Positions 7,125 to 15,082 of a stretch of DNA of 64,000 nt are shown one piece after another (the stretch's first letter is position 1; every line of letters begins with the position of its first letter). This stretch comes from Synechococcus sp. BIOS-U3-1. GTDB lineage: Bacteria; Cyanobacteriota; Cyanobacteriia; PCC-6307; Cyanobiaceae. A program made the position numbers and the translations under genes. Location: contig NZ_CP047936.1 of the NCBI RefSeq assembly GCF_014279975.1, positions 682,001 through 746,000 of the forward strand. The letters run 5' to 3'. The notes beneath the pieces are model-generated. The model had not been told where the DNA came from and made no database searches. It saw nothing but the letters and a program-made list of their open reading frames with translations.

Positions 7125-7438
7125 TCGCCTAGTCCTTTGAACTCCTCCAGGAGAACTCTGTTGAGTCGGTCATCACATCCAACAACCAGTTGCGGGTAAA
7201 TCGTTCCTTGCAAATAAGGTCGATAGGCAGCAGAGCAGACCTCCTTGGTTGCCTCTCTCCATTGCTTCAGAGTTCCTGGTGAGAGTTTCTTCTCAAGTGC
7301 TGCCTTGGATTCATCCAAACGCTTGGAGGCGCACCATCTCATCTCAACGGTGTTGTTCCCTGGGCACTTGATGTCTGGTTGCTCTGCCTTCGCTGGCATC
7401 ACAGGTAAAAGCAGCATCAGTAGCAGAAGTGCTCTCAT
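7121..7438 (-). CDS. LprI-like periplasmic protein
   Basis: 105 residues with a signal peptide (MRALLLLMLLLPVMPAKA). The mature part has four Cys and the spacing of the DUF1311/LprI domain: C...N..EMRWCASKRLDES, then L...YP, C. LprI proteins in other bacteria have been linked to lysozyme inhibition; that role is not shown here. It forms a coupled pair with the next small secreted gene. An open stretch ending in EAWIKQGNQAYQDRVQ precedes it and overlaps its ATG, but has no usual start codon. Confidence 0.6.
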   Translation of the reverse strand: MRALLLLMLLLPVMPAKAEQPDIKCPGNNTVEMRWCASKRLDESKAALEKKLSPGTLKQWREATKEVCSAAYRPYLQGTIYPQLVVGCDDRLNRVLLEEFKGLGE

Positions 7439-7602
7439 TTTTTTTCTAGGACTTGCTCAAGCACAGCATCCTGCACTCGGTCTTGGTATGCCTGGTTTCC
7501 TTGTTTTATCCATGCCTCTAAAATCGTAGTGTGAGGGGGAGATCGATCAGGTGTGGTTACCTGTGTCGATGGGTGGGGTCACGCTCACTGCCTCTCTCAC
7601 AC

Positions 7603-8293
7603 CTATTTGCATACACCAGGATTCATCTCAAGGTTTCTGGTTGCCACTTCATCTCCAAGTGACGATGCTTTCTTCATATCTTTGCAGGCATCAGTCATAT
7701 TGCCTTGTCTGTCGTAGTTCTTTGCACGATATCTGTAACCGTATGCCAAATTTGGATCAATTTCTAATGCCTTATTCAAATCTATAAGTGCTCCCTTGTA
7801 GTTGCCAAGGTCTGACTTCAATGCACCAAGGTTGGCATAAGCACTTGAAAAGTTTTCATCGATCTCAATTGCTCTTCTGAAGTCGAGGAGAGCACCGCCT
7901 TTATTTCCCGTTATTGCTTTAGCAACGCCACGAGTTTCGTATGCCTTTGCAATGTTTGGATTGAGTTTTAATGCTTTGTTCGTGTCATCAAGTGCTTCTT
8001 GTGGTTTGCCTAATTTTAATAGTGCTGATCCTCGTGAGTAGAACTCATAAGCATTATTGGGTTCTTCTTTGATTAGTTCGTCGAAATCTTCAAGTGCACC
8101 TTTGTAATCACCTGAGTGCCATTTCTCTTCTCCACTTATTTGTAAAGGGTTCAGTGTCTTCTTTGGAGGGTAATTGAACCAAGGCGATTCAAACGACGGA
8201 CCTTTGAAGGTTATGATTTCCTCCCTCGCAACCTGTCGTGCTCAAGGCACAAAGTGAGAGTGCCATTGCTGCCAGGGTTCTACGACGAGGCAT
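7603..8293 (-). pseudogene. TPR lipoprotein gene broken by one frameshift
   Basis: The start at 8293 encodes MPRRRTLAAMALSLCALSTT followed by GC, a lipoprotein-type signal like those of the other two TPR genes. That frame stops 12 codons after the lipobox Cys. The following sequence in the +1 frame is an uninterrupted TPR protein (EEKWHSGDYKGALEDFDELI, then repeats such as AYETRGVAKAITGNKGGALL and LGNYKGALIDLNKALEIDP) ending at 7603. A single one-base change in the GAGGGAGGAAAT stretch at about 8215-8230 would join them. It may be a true lesion, a sequencing error, or a rare slippage site. Confidence 0.75.
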
Positions 8294-8335
8294 CTGCTTA
8301 GGCATTTCCTGTCTCCATAGGGTAGTCAGGATTTT

Positions 8336-8614
8336 CTATTTGTTCGCATTATCAATCATCGATTTTATGCACCATCCCATAGGGTCATAACCGCCGAATT
8401 CTTTCCTGCTCAAGTACTTGGAGAATGGAACAAAGAAGTAATACTTGTATTCGCATCTCATTGTTTCGCAAAACCCTTGATTCACGCTTTCTTGGTCTGC
8501 TCGACAGTACAAAAGTCTTATCTCTTTTTGATTGCTAATTGCAGAGAGAGATATCCAACCAGCAATAACTCCTATTGCAGCAAGCGATGCCTTATGGGAT
8601 CTACGGAGAGGCAT
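8336..8614 (-). CDS. Hypothetical protein with N-terminal membrane segment
   Basis: 92 residues. MPLRRSHKASLAAIGVIAGW begins a leader like those of the island TPR lipoproteins, with one membrane segment or uncleaved signal. The rest contains four Cys (YCRADQESVNQGFCETMRCE, then GWC) and aromatic stretches (YKYYFFVPFSKYL), suggesting a disulfide-bonded domain outside the cytoplasm. No family was recognised. It lies between the broken TPR gene and the resolvase pair, on the same strand as both. Confidence 0.55.
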   Translation of the reverse strand: MPLRRSHKASLAAIGVIAGWISLSAISNQKEIRLLYCRADQESVNQGFCETMRCEYKYYFFVPFSKYLSRKEFGGYDPMGWCIKSMIDNANK

Positions 8615-8620
8615 CTGTTA

Positions 8621-8827
8621 TTACACTGCTTGTTTGTTAGAATAATGATCATTAATAGGACTTCTTGCTCCATTTATTGATTTCTTGTCATTTGTAAATG
8701 AGGTCTCTTCTTGCTCTGGTGCAAGAGCATCAGCGGTAGCACGAAGTGCATCAGCAGTGATCTGGCGGGCACCTGGATTTGAGAAGAGCAAGAAACCAAG
8801 ACCAACTCCAATAAGGATCTTCACCAT
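8621..8827 (-). CDS. Small membrane protein coupled to the resolvase
   Basis: 68 residues from ATG 8827, whose A is shared with the TGA stop of the resolvase, so it is translationally coupled to it. The N-terminus MVKILIGVGLGFLLFSNPGA is one membrane helix, followed by an Ala-rich amphipathic helix (RQITADALRATADALAP) and a polar tail. The function is unknown. The tight coupling suggests a shared unit with the recombinase. Confidence 0.65.
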   Translation of the reverse strand: MVKILIGVGLGFLLFSNPGARQITADALRATADALAPEQEETSFTNDKKSINGARSPINDHYSNKQAV

Positions 8828-9402
8828 CACACCGCCTCCTCTTCTTTGATGATGCGCGTGATTGTTGCGAGTGCCAGACCTGTCTGGTCCTTGATTGACC
8901 TATAGGACTCACCCTCTTTACGCAGACGGAGCACCAAGGACTCTTTCTTGTTGGAGGTCTTAGGTCTCCCCCCAAGATTCCCTCCAGTCTTTCTGCGGTG
9001 TTCTACGGACTCTCTACTCCTCTCCTGAATAAGAGACCTTTCCACTTCTGAAAGACCAGTAAGGAGTCCAACGACAAGAGGTGCCATCTTGCCAAGTGCC
9101 TTGGTGTCTATCAATCCATCCAGGGTCCTTACATGGATTCCCTCTTGCTGAAGATCGTTCAGACGGTTGATGACCTCGACCTGACTCCTTCCAAGGCGGT
9201 CCAACTTTGCAACACACAGCAGGTCTCCTGCGCGGAGAACAGATAAGCAGGCACGGAGTTGATGCCTTTGCTCCAGGGTCGTGGTGCTTGAGACCTTTTC
9301 AAAGAAGACCTCTTCGCATCCATCTGCCTTGAGGTCATCCACCTGGGAGTCAGTGGATTGATGGGTGGTTGAGCACCTTGCGTATCCGATTTTCCGTCCC
9401 AT
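8827..9402 (-). CDS. Serine recombinase (resolvase/invertase family)
   Basis: 191 residues. The N-terminal catalytic domain starts GRKIGYARCST, with the nucleophile Ser in the YARxS motif, and continues with LRAGDLLCVAKLDRLGRS, where the DRLGRS motif carries the catalytic arginines. After the E-helix (SEVERSLIQERSRE) comes GGRPKT and a C-terminal helix-turn-helix (SYRSIKDQTGLALATITRII). Length and order match Tn3-type resolvases and DNA invertases. It catalyses resolution or inversion between two sites. Three TTTCCGAAC-type repeats directly upstream are candidate binding sites. Confidence 0.93.
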   Translation of the reverse strand: MGRKIGYARCSTTHQSTDSQVDDLKADGCEEVFFEKVSSTTTLEQRHQLRACLSVLRAGDLLCVAKLDRLGRSQVEVINRLNDLQQEGIHVRTLDGLIDTKALGKMAPLVVGLLTGLSEVERSLIQERSRESVEHRRKTGGNLGGRPKTSNKKESLVLRLRKEGESYRSIKDQTGLALATITRIIKEEEAV

Positions 9403-9404
9403 CT

Positions 9405-9538
9405 GTTCGGAAAGGATGTATGTTTCTAGAGCATAAGCAGAAAAGCAGCCGAACGTACTTTCCGAACGCTTATTCGCCCCCTTTTTGTGCTCAGACCTCT
9501 TTTCTCATGGTGTTGGAGCAACTCAGGGGTTTCCGAAC
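9405..9538. promoter_or_regulatory. Resolvase-upstream repeats (candidate res/operator region)
   Basis: GTTCGGAAAG at 9405-9414 is the exact inverse of CTTTCCGAAC at 9458-9467, and TTTCCGAAC recurs at 9530-9538. A partial copy, GCCGAAC, is at 9448-9454. They lie in the intergenic region between the resolvase and the divergent DUF1651 gene. Serine resolvases bind clusters of such half-sites upstream of their own gene; the assignment is an inference from position and symmetry. Confidence 0.5.
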
Positions 9539-9603
9539 ACCCGCTCCTTGCCCTTCTTCCTGTTTTCTTCTGCGGTCGCCGCGACCAAGCAGGAGTAGAA
9601 CAG

Positions 9604-9876
9604 ATGAACTACCCGGAGAACTCGCTTATGGATGGTTGGTTGATGACCCCTGGTAAGGAGCAATGGACATATCGGTTTCACAGGGACGACAATTCCTGGA
9701 CCAGGGACCCCAAGGTTTTCGTAGATGTGGGAAGACCGATGCCTGATGGTTCTCCTGCGCTTCTGAAGACCCGCCAGCACCTTCGTAGAGACGACGCAGA
9801 GGTTCTATGGAAGAACTTGCTTCGTAGTGGGTTTCAAAAGGTCCCTGCTGTCTGGGGTGCTGACGCAGAACCCTGA
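9604..9876 (+). CDS. DUF1651-type small protein
   Basis: 90 residues from ATG 9604, preceded by AGGAG about nine bases upstream; upstream in-frame starts are poor. The pattern GWLMTPGKEQWTYRFHRDDN, then SW, P.PDGSPALLKTRQHLRRDD, A..LWKNLLRSGFQKVPAVW is that of DUF1651, a family of small soluble proteins found mainly in marine picocyanobacteria, often in islands and of unknown function. It is divergent from the resolvase. Confidence 0.75.
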   Translation: MNYPENSLMDGWLMTPGKEQWTYRFHRDDNSWTRDPKVFVDVGRPMPDGSPALLKTRQHLRRDDAEVLWKNLLRSGFQKVPAVWGADAEP

Positions 9877-9923
9877 CTTTTGTGCCCAGAGGAACTTTTT
9901 CTAGAAATGTGCCTTTGACGACT

Positions 9924-9946
9924 TTGTGTATCACCCTGATACACAA
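9924..9946. repeat. Perfect 10-base inverted repeat
   Basis: TTGTGTATCA and TGATACACAA separated by CCC. It lies after the DUF1651 gene in a gene-free stretch and has no T-run, so it looks more like a protein-binding dyad than a terminator. Confidence 0.5.
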
Positions 9947-10009
9947 CACTGAGTCAGTTCAGGTGAAGGGGGTGCTGACGGAAACGGGAAAACATTAATA
10001 GAGGATTGA

Positions 10010-10040
10010 CGGGATGGTCCGGGAAACCATCCCGTTTTTT
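10010..10040 (+). terminator. Rho-independent terminator near the island right end
   Basis: CGGGATGGT pairs perfectly with ACCATCCCG across a seven-base loop and is followed by six T residues. It would end rightward transcription, for example from the DUF1651 gene, just before the att-like repeat. Confidence 0.88.
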
Positions 10041-10053
10041 GTGCCTGGGTGGG

Positions 10054-10074
10054 GCACGACTCGAAATCGTGTAG
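10054..10074 (+). repeat. Candidate att core, anticodon-arm copy (right), with degraded tRNA-Ser 3' half
   Basis: An exact 21-base copy of the tRNA-Ser anticodon arm at 1242-1262. The following bases to about 10098 (a GAGG...CTCT variable-arm-like hairpin, then TTCGTG and AATCG) align loosely with the tRNA variable arm and T-arm, so this appears to be a decayed 3' half of the tRNA left by an integration. Confidence 0.6.
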
Positions 10075-10139
10075 AGGGAATCTCTTCGTGAAATCGTTTG
10101 CGGGGACTCGATTCAGGAGGTCTCAGGCAGTCCCGTGAA

Positions 10140-10163
10140 TGTGTTGTTGGATGTGTTGTTGGA
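10140..10163 (+). repeat. Integrase-arm-like repeats at the right end
   Basis: Two adjacent copies of TGTGTTGTTGGA, the same 12-mer found three times upstream of the integrase. The flanking AAATCGGT is also shared with the left end (1447-1454), so this piece looks like a copy of the integrase leader. Confidence 0.6.
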
Positions 10164-10233
10164 AATCGGTATATCTTCTTTTAGTTCGTCCCAGACAGAG
10201 TCTTACCGTCTTTTTGGGACCTATATGGACTCA

Positions 10234-10249
10234 CACCCTCTCCGTTTTT
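10234..10249 (+). repeat. Candidate att core, tRNA 3'-end copy (right)
   Basis: CACCCTCTCCGTTTTT, identical to the 3' end of tRNA-Ser plus T-run at 1290-1305. With that copy it brackets the island, giving a length near 8.9 kb. From here to 10428 I see no gene. Confidence 0.6.
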
Positions 10250-10428
10250 GAAACGTTCTTGGAAAGAGTTTGAGTCATTGCAGGTCAAAGGCAGTTTTCG
10301 GGCTGACTCTGACTATCTCGGACTTGGCTTTTGTGTCGGTCTAAAGCCCATGCCTCTTTGACGCACTCAGCGATCAATCGACAATCGATCCACGACTAGA
10401 GATTGCTGGTAATCGCTCAAAGTTGCTC

Positions 10429-10791
10429 TTATGAGTGAAATAGCAGCACAAGGCCGTCGCTGACTTGATGAAACTCCCTTTCTTCGCGACTCAGGTCCAG
10501 GCCGACTTCCAGGCCTTCGGTGACGGCTTGATCAAAGGGCGGAGTGCCGGGAGGGGCGTCTCCCTGCCAGAGCGCTGCGATTCCCACGGCTGTGGCATGC
10601 CAGTGGAAGTGAGTGGTTTCTCCGATGGAGGCTTCCTGGAGAGCCTCTTCGAGGAGGCCGTTGAGAGCCGTGCTTATCGATGCCATCCCACAAGCTTCGG
10701 GACAGGTGCCGGGGACGGCAATCGCCTGAGAAACTTCTTGATCAATCTGTCGCGTAGTGAGACACGTCTGGATGTTCCGTAAGGAAGTCAT
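10429..10791 (-). CDS. Hypothetical protein (uncertain)
   Basis: 120 residues, soluble, no recognised family; a shorter start at the Met of MASISTALNGLLEEALQE is possible. The central and C-terminal parts (GETTHFHWHATAVGIAALWQ, then EEREFHQVSDGLVLLFHS) read like a folded domain. A frame on the other strand is also open, but its composition looks less protein-like. Its 5' end abuts or overlaps the start of the divergent sugar transferase. Confidence 0.45.
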   Translation of the reverse strand: MTSLRNIQTCLTTRQIDQEVSQAIAVPGTCPEACGMASISTALNGLLEEALQEASIGETTHFHWHATAVGIAALWQGDAPPGTPPFDQAVTEGLEVGLDLSREEREFHQVSDGLVLLFHS

Positions 10792-11641
10792 GCTGGCTCT
10801 GTGCCGTTGGGGCTACTGGCCCTTTACAGCTGACGTATGCACAGCCTTGAGGTTGATTGGTTTGAGACGAAAGGGACAACGCGTGGTAAGTGCTCCTCGT
10901 CGTCCCGTCCTTTCGGCATCTCCGTCCAAGCTGCGCCGTCGCGCTTCTCGTCGTCACCTGGAGTTGGTTGCAGCGCCGCCTTCGAGCCTGTCTTCGCTCA
11001 CGCTGGTTCGGGCGCAAAGTCGACTGGGACGTTCGCTGAAACGCAGCGGTGATGTTGTGTTCTCAGCGGCAGTGCTTGGGTTGGGCTCGCCGTTATTTCT
11101 GTTCTTAGCCGTTTTGGTGAAACTCAGCTCACCCGGTCCCGTGTTTTATGTGCAGAAACGGGTTGGTCGTGGCTACCGAAACTTTGGATGCATCAAATTC
11201 CGCACGATGCGGCCTGATGCTGATGCCGTCCTGGCCCACGTGTTGGAGCGTTCACCTGAGATGCGCGCTGAATTTGACCGAGATTTCAAACTGCGCAACG
11301 ATCCCCGCATCACACCAATCGGGAGGTTTCTGCGTCGCTCAAGCCTGGATGAGCTGCCTCAGTTCCTGAATGTTTTGCGTGGTGAGATGAGCGTTGTCGG
11401 CCCACGGCCGATCGTCAACAAAGAGATCGGGCGTTATGGCGACTACATGGATGAAGTTCTCGCGGTCCGGCCAGGTCTCACTGGCCTCTGGCAGGTGAGC
11501 GGCAGAAACAATCTCAGTTACCCCAAGCGGGTCAGGCTTGATTTGGCTTATGCCCGCGGTCGATCCTTCTTGATCGATCTGGCCATCATCCTGCGCACCT
11601 TTGGTGTGTTGTTGCTGCCGATGGATCGTGGTGCTTACTGA
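10772..11641 (+). CDS. Sugar-phosphate transferase (polyprenyl-phosphate glycosyl-1-phosphate transferase)
   Basis: About 289 residues from ATG 10772; GTG 10757 and ATG 10790 are alternatives, since the first 90 residues are a poorly conserved basic lead-in. After one membrane segment (VFSAAVLGLGSPLFLFLAVL) comes the bacterial sugar transferase core: GPVFYVQKRVGRGYRNFGCI, KFRTM, then SLDELPQFLNVLRGEMSVVG PRP and RPGLTGLWQVSGRN. These WcaJ/PssY-type enzymes move a sugar-1-phosphate onto undecaprenyl phosphate to start exopolysaccharide or O-antigen units at the inner membrane. The stop overlaps that of convergent cobD. Confidence 0.88.
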   Translation: MFRKEVMLALCRWGYWPFTADVCTALRLIGLRRKGQRVVSAPRRPVLSASPSKLRRRASRRHLELVAAPPSSLSSLTLVRAQSRLGRSLKRSGDVVFSAAVLGLGSPLFLFLAVLVKLSSPGPVFYVQKRVGRGYRNFGCIKFRTMRPDADAVLAHVLERSPEMRAEFDRDFKLRNDPRITPIGRFLRRSSLDELPQFLNVLRGEMSVVGPRPIVNKEIGRYGDYMDEVLAVRPGLTGLWQVSGRNNLSYPKRVRLDLAYARGRSFLIDLAIILRTFGVLLLPMDRGAY

Positions 11642-12639
11642 AGACCTGCCTGCAGGCTCCAGCTCAACAAGGCCGTAATCAGGATCCAGAGCAGTTCCAG
11701 TCGTTGCGTCAGCTCAAGGATTCTGTTGATCCCTTTTGGGTCTGCCTTGGGCTGATCAGCACCGAGCACTGGTTTGTCCACCCAGCGATCGCGGTAACGG
11801 TTCGTGCCGCCGAGTTGCACGCCCGCACAGTGTGCATAGATCGCCTCTGAGCGTCCTGCATTGGGAGAGGCATCGTGCCGACCCTCCGATTCAGCCGATC
11901 TGACCAGTGCTGGCCACTGGCGCAAGGGCTTGCTCACCATCGGCAGGCTCAGCATCACCAAGCGGCAGGGCAGCCAGGTCAGAAGGTCATCGAGTCGTGC
12001 GCCTGCCGTGCCCAGCCAGCGCAGCTTTCCTCTGCGGTACCCCAGCATGGAATCCAGGGTGCTGGCCGCCTTGAACCCCCAAGCCAGGGCCAGTGGACCG
12101 GGAGCGTTGGTCAATCCCAGACTCCAGATAGTTGCACCCACCAACATCCAGAACAGCGGTGCGAACAGACCGTCCACCGCATTTTCACTCGCGGTTTCGG
12201 CGGTGGCACGCAGGATCTCATCCCTGCTGAGTGAGGTCGTATCACGGCCCACGATCCAGCTGAGCTTCTGTCTTGCTGTTGACAGATCTCCTTCCTCGGC
12301 GGAGGCAAGAGCTGAAATCACATTCAGCACGCTTTGTTCAAGGCTTTTGGCTGCCAGCGCACTGGCAAGGCCAGCAACGAGAGCAAGCATCGCAATGCTC
12401 TGAAGCATGCCGTGCGTCTGCAGGGCAATCCGTTCGATCAGCCAACCGATGCTGGCGCTGCCAAGGGTGAGAACGAGCGTGATGGCCAGTCCACCCAGAC
12501 GCAGCCACTGAGGGTGCTCACCGCTCCAATGTTCAACGCTGCGCCGCAGTGTGCTGATACAACGGCCCATCCACACCACAGGGTGTGGCGACCAGAGGGG
12601 ATCGCCGACCAGCCGGTCGAGACCGGCCGCGGCGATCAC
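11635..12639 (-). CDS. cobD: Adenosylcobinamide-phosphate synthase (CobD/CbiB)
   Basis: 334 residues from GTG 12639. The family hallmarks are present: LDRLVGDPLWSPHPVVWMGR near the start, WIVGRDTTSLSRDEILRA, TASENAVDGLFAPLFW, GFKAASTLDSMLGYR and DDLLTWLPCRL, plus several membrane helices. It attaches the aminopropanol arm to cobyric acid in (pseudo)cobalamin synthesis. The start lies 29 bases after the ilvC stop, so the two are probably co-transcribed. Most relatives have a few more N-terminal residues; a non-standard upstream start is possible. Confidence 0.92.
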   Translation of the reverse strand: MIAAAGLDRLVGDPLWSPHPVVWMGRCISTLRRSVEHWSGEHPQWLRLGGLAITLVLTLGSASIGWLIERIALQTHGMLQSIAMLALVAGLASALAAKSLEQSVLNVISALASAEEGDLSTARQKLSWIVGRDTTSLSRDEILRATAETASENAVDGLFAPLFWMLVGATIWSLGLTNAPGPLALAWGFKAASTLDSMLGYRRGKLRWLGTAGARLDDLLTWLPCRLVMLSLPMVSKPLRQWPALVRSAESEGRHDASPNAGRSEAIYAHCAGVQLGGTNRYRDRWVDKPVLGADQPKADPKGINRILELTQRLELLWILITALLSWSLQAGLQ

Positions 12640-12667
12640 CAGGAGAAAGGGCTGGATGATGCCCTGT

Positions 12668-13699
<1,032 letters not shown>

Positions 13700-13719
13700 T
13701 TACGCAAGTGCCGGATCGA

Positions 13720-14322
13720 TCAGGCCTCGTTGGGGTGGGCGATCACTCGGTCGATCAGTCCATAGTTCTTGGCCTCTTCGCTGCTGAGGAAGTAATCGCG
13801 ATCGGTGTCCTTCTCGATTTTTTCAAAACTCTGACCGCTCATGTCGGCCATCGAGCGGTTGAGCATCTCCTTCATGCGCAAAATCTCGCGCGCTTCAATT
13901 TCGATGTCGCTGGCCTGTCTCTGAGCCGTTCCGCCCAGGGGCTGGTGAATCATGATTCGACTGTGGGGCAGGGCCAAGCGCTTGCCCTTGGTGCCAGCCG
14001 CCAAGAGGAAGGCTCCCATCGATGCCGCAAGACCCACGCAGATGGTGACCACGTCGCTCTTGACGTATTGCATGGTGTCGTAAATCGCCAGGCCTGCTGT
14101 CACTGATCCACCAGGGGAGTTGATGTACAGATAAATCGGCTTGCTGCTGTCATCGGAGTCGAGATAGAGCATTTGAGCAACCAGGCTGTTGGCCACCGAG
14201 TCATTGACTTCGGAGCCCAGGAACAGAATTCTCTCGACTCCCAGACGGGTGTAAATGTCCACCCATCGCTCCATCTGGCTGCCAGGGAGGCGGTAAGGGA
14301 CGCTGGGGGTACCGATCGGCAT
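13720..14322 (-). CDS. clpP: ATP-dependent Clp protease proteolytic subunit
   Basis: 200 residues. The active-site Ser is in [10 protein letters not shown] (Ser101), with His in [11 protein letters not shown] (His126) and a C-terminal [20 protein letters not shown] region. It sits directly downstream of a ClpR gene with a 53-base gap, the layout known for the cyanobacterial clpR-clpP3 pair, whose products form a mixed ClpP3/R core. The numbering as ClpP3 is by synteny. Confidence 0.95.
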   Translation of the reverse strand: MPIGTPSVPYRLPGSQMERWVDIYTRLGVERILFLGSEVNDSVANSLVAQMLYLDSDDSSKPIYLYINSPGGSVTAGLAIYDTMQYVKSDVVTICVGLAASMGAFLLAAGTKGKRLALPHSRIMIHQPLGGTAQRQASDIEIEAREILRMKEMLNRSMADMSGQSFEKIEKDTDRDYFLSSEEAKNYGLIDRVIAHPNEA

Positions 14323-14375
14323 GAGTCCTGGAAGGTTGAAGAAAAAGGGGTGGAATTGAGAATGAGCGGGCTGAA

Positions 14376-15053
14376 TCAGCCGGCTGGAACTGGAACTGGA
14401 GCTGGGAGCTCTTTGCGACTGGAGAGCACCCGGTCAATCAGCCCGTACTCTTTGGCTTGCTCTGGGGTGAGGTAACTCATGCGATCGGAGTCTTTGGAGA
14501 GTTCTTCCACGCTGCGGCCGGTGTTCGTCGACAAGATTTCGAGCATGGCCCGCTTGTTGTGCAGCACTTCCTTGGCGCGTATTTGAATGTCTGTTGCCTG
14601 GCCTTGTGCTCCGCTGCGGGGCTGATGCAGCACGATCGAAGCGTGAGGCAGGGCAGCGCGGTGGCCCTTGGTTCCGGCAGACAAAATCACAGCTGCTGTG
14701 CCCATTGCCTGGCCTATGCAGATGGTGTGGACCGGCGGCTTCACGTACCGAAGGGTGTCGCAGATGGCAAAAGCTTCTGTTTCGAATCCGATGGCATCGC
14801 CGGTATACCAGCTGGTGCCAGTTGAGTTGATGTAGAAATAAATTGGCTTATCAGGATTATCGAATTCCAGAAAAAGAAGCTGGGCAATAATCAATTCAGT
14901 GACATCGAGTCCGACTTGACGTTTGGTGTCGTCATCAGAAAAGAGGGGTAGCCCCAGGTAGACGATGCGTTCCTTGAGCAGAAGCGAAGGCAGATCCGGA
15001 GGGGGAGTCCGCATCACCGACGAATCGCCGTAATAAGGAGCTGATGTGGTCAT
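14376..15053 (-). CDS. clpR: ClpR, inactive ClpP-like subunit
   Basis: 225 residues of ClpP fold. In the position of the catalytic Ser (ClpP: AASMGA) the sequence reads QAMGTA, so Gly replaces Ser, while the His region (ASIVLHQP) is kept. This is the defining feature of cyanobacterial/plastid ClpR, a structural subunit of the Clp core. The insert [20 protein letters not shown] is also ClpR-like. Upstream of clpP on the same strand. Confidence 0.94.
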   Translation of the reverse strand: MTTSAPYYGDSSVMRTPPPDLPSLLLKERIVYLGLPLFSDDDTKRQVGLDVTELIIAQLLFLEFDNPDKPIYFYINSTGTSWYTGDAIGFETEAFAICDTLRYVKPPVHTICIGQAMGTAAVILSAGTKGHRAALPHASIVLHQPRSGAQGQATDIQIRAKEVLHNKRAMLEILSTNTGRSVEELSKDSDRMSYLTPEQAKEYGLIDRVLSSRKELPAPVPVPAG

Positions 15054-15082
15054 CCGCGTCAGGCCGCCGTGGTCGGTGGAGC

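Noticed and set aside
7441-7602. Minus-strand stretch ending EAWIKQGNQAYQDRVQDAVL just before the LprI-like gene
   Set aside because: It reads like a protein end and overlaps the next ATG, but has no ATG, GTG or TTG start in frame, so I left it out as a gene.
10465-10782. 105-codon plus-strand frame near the right flank of the island
   Set aside because: The opposite-strand frame reads more like a protein; only one can be real, and even that is uncertain.
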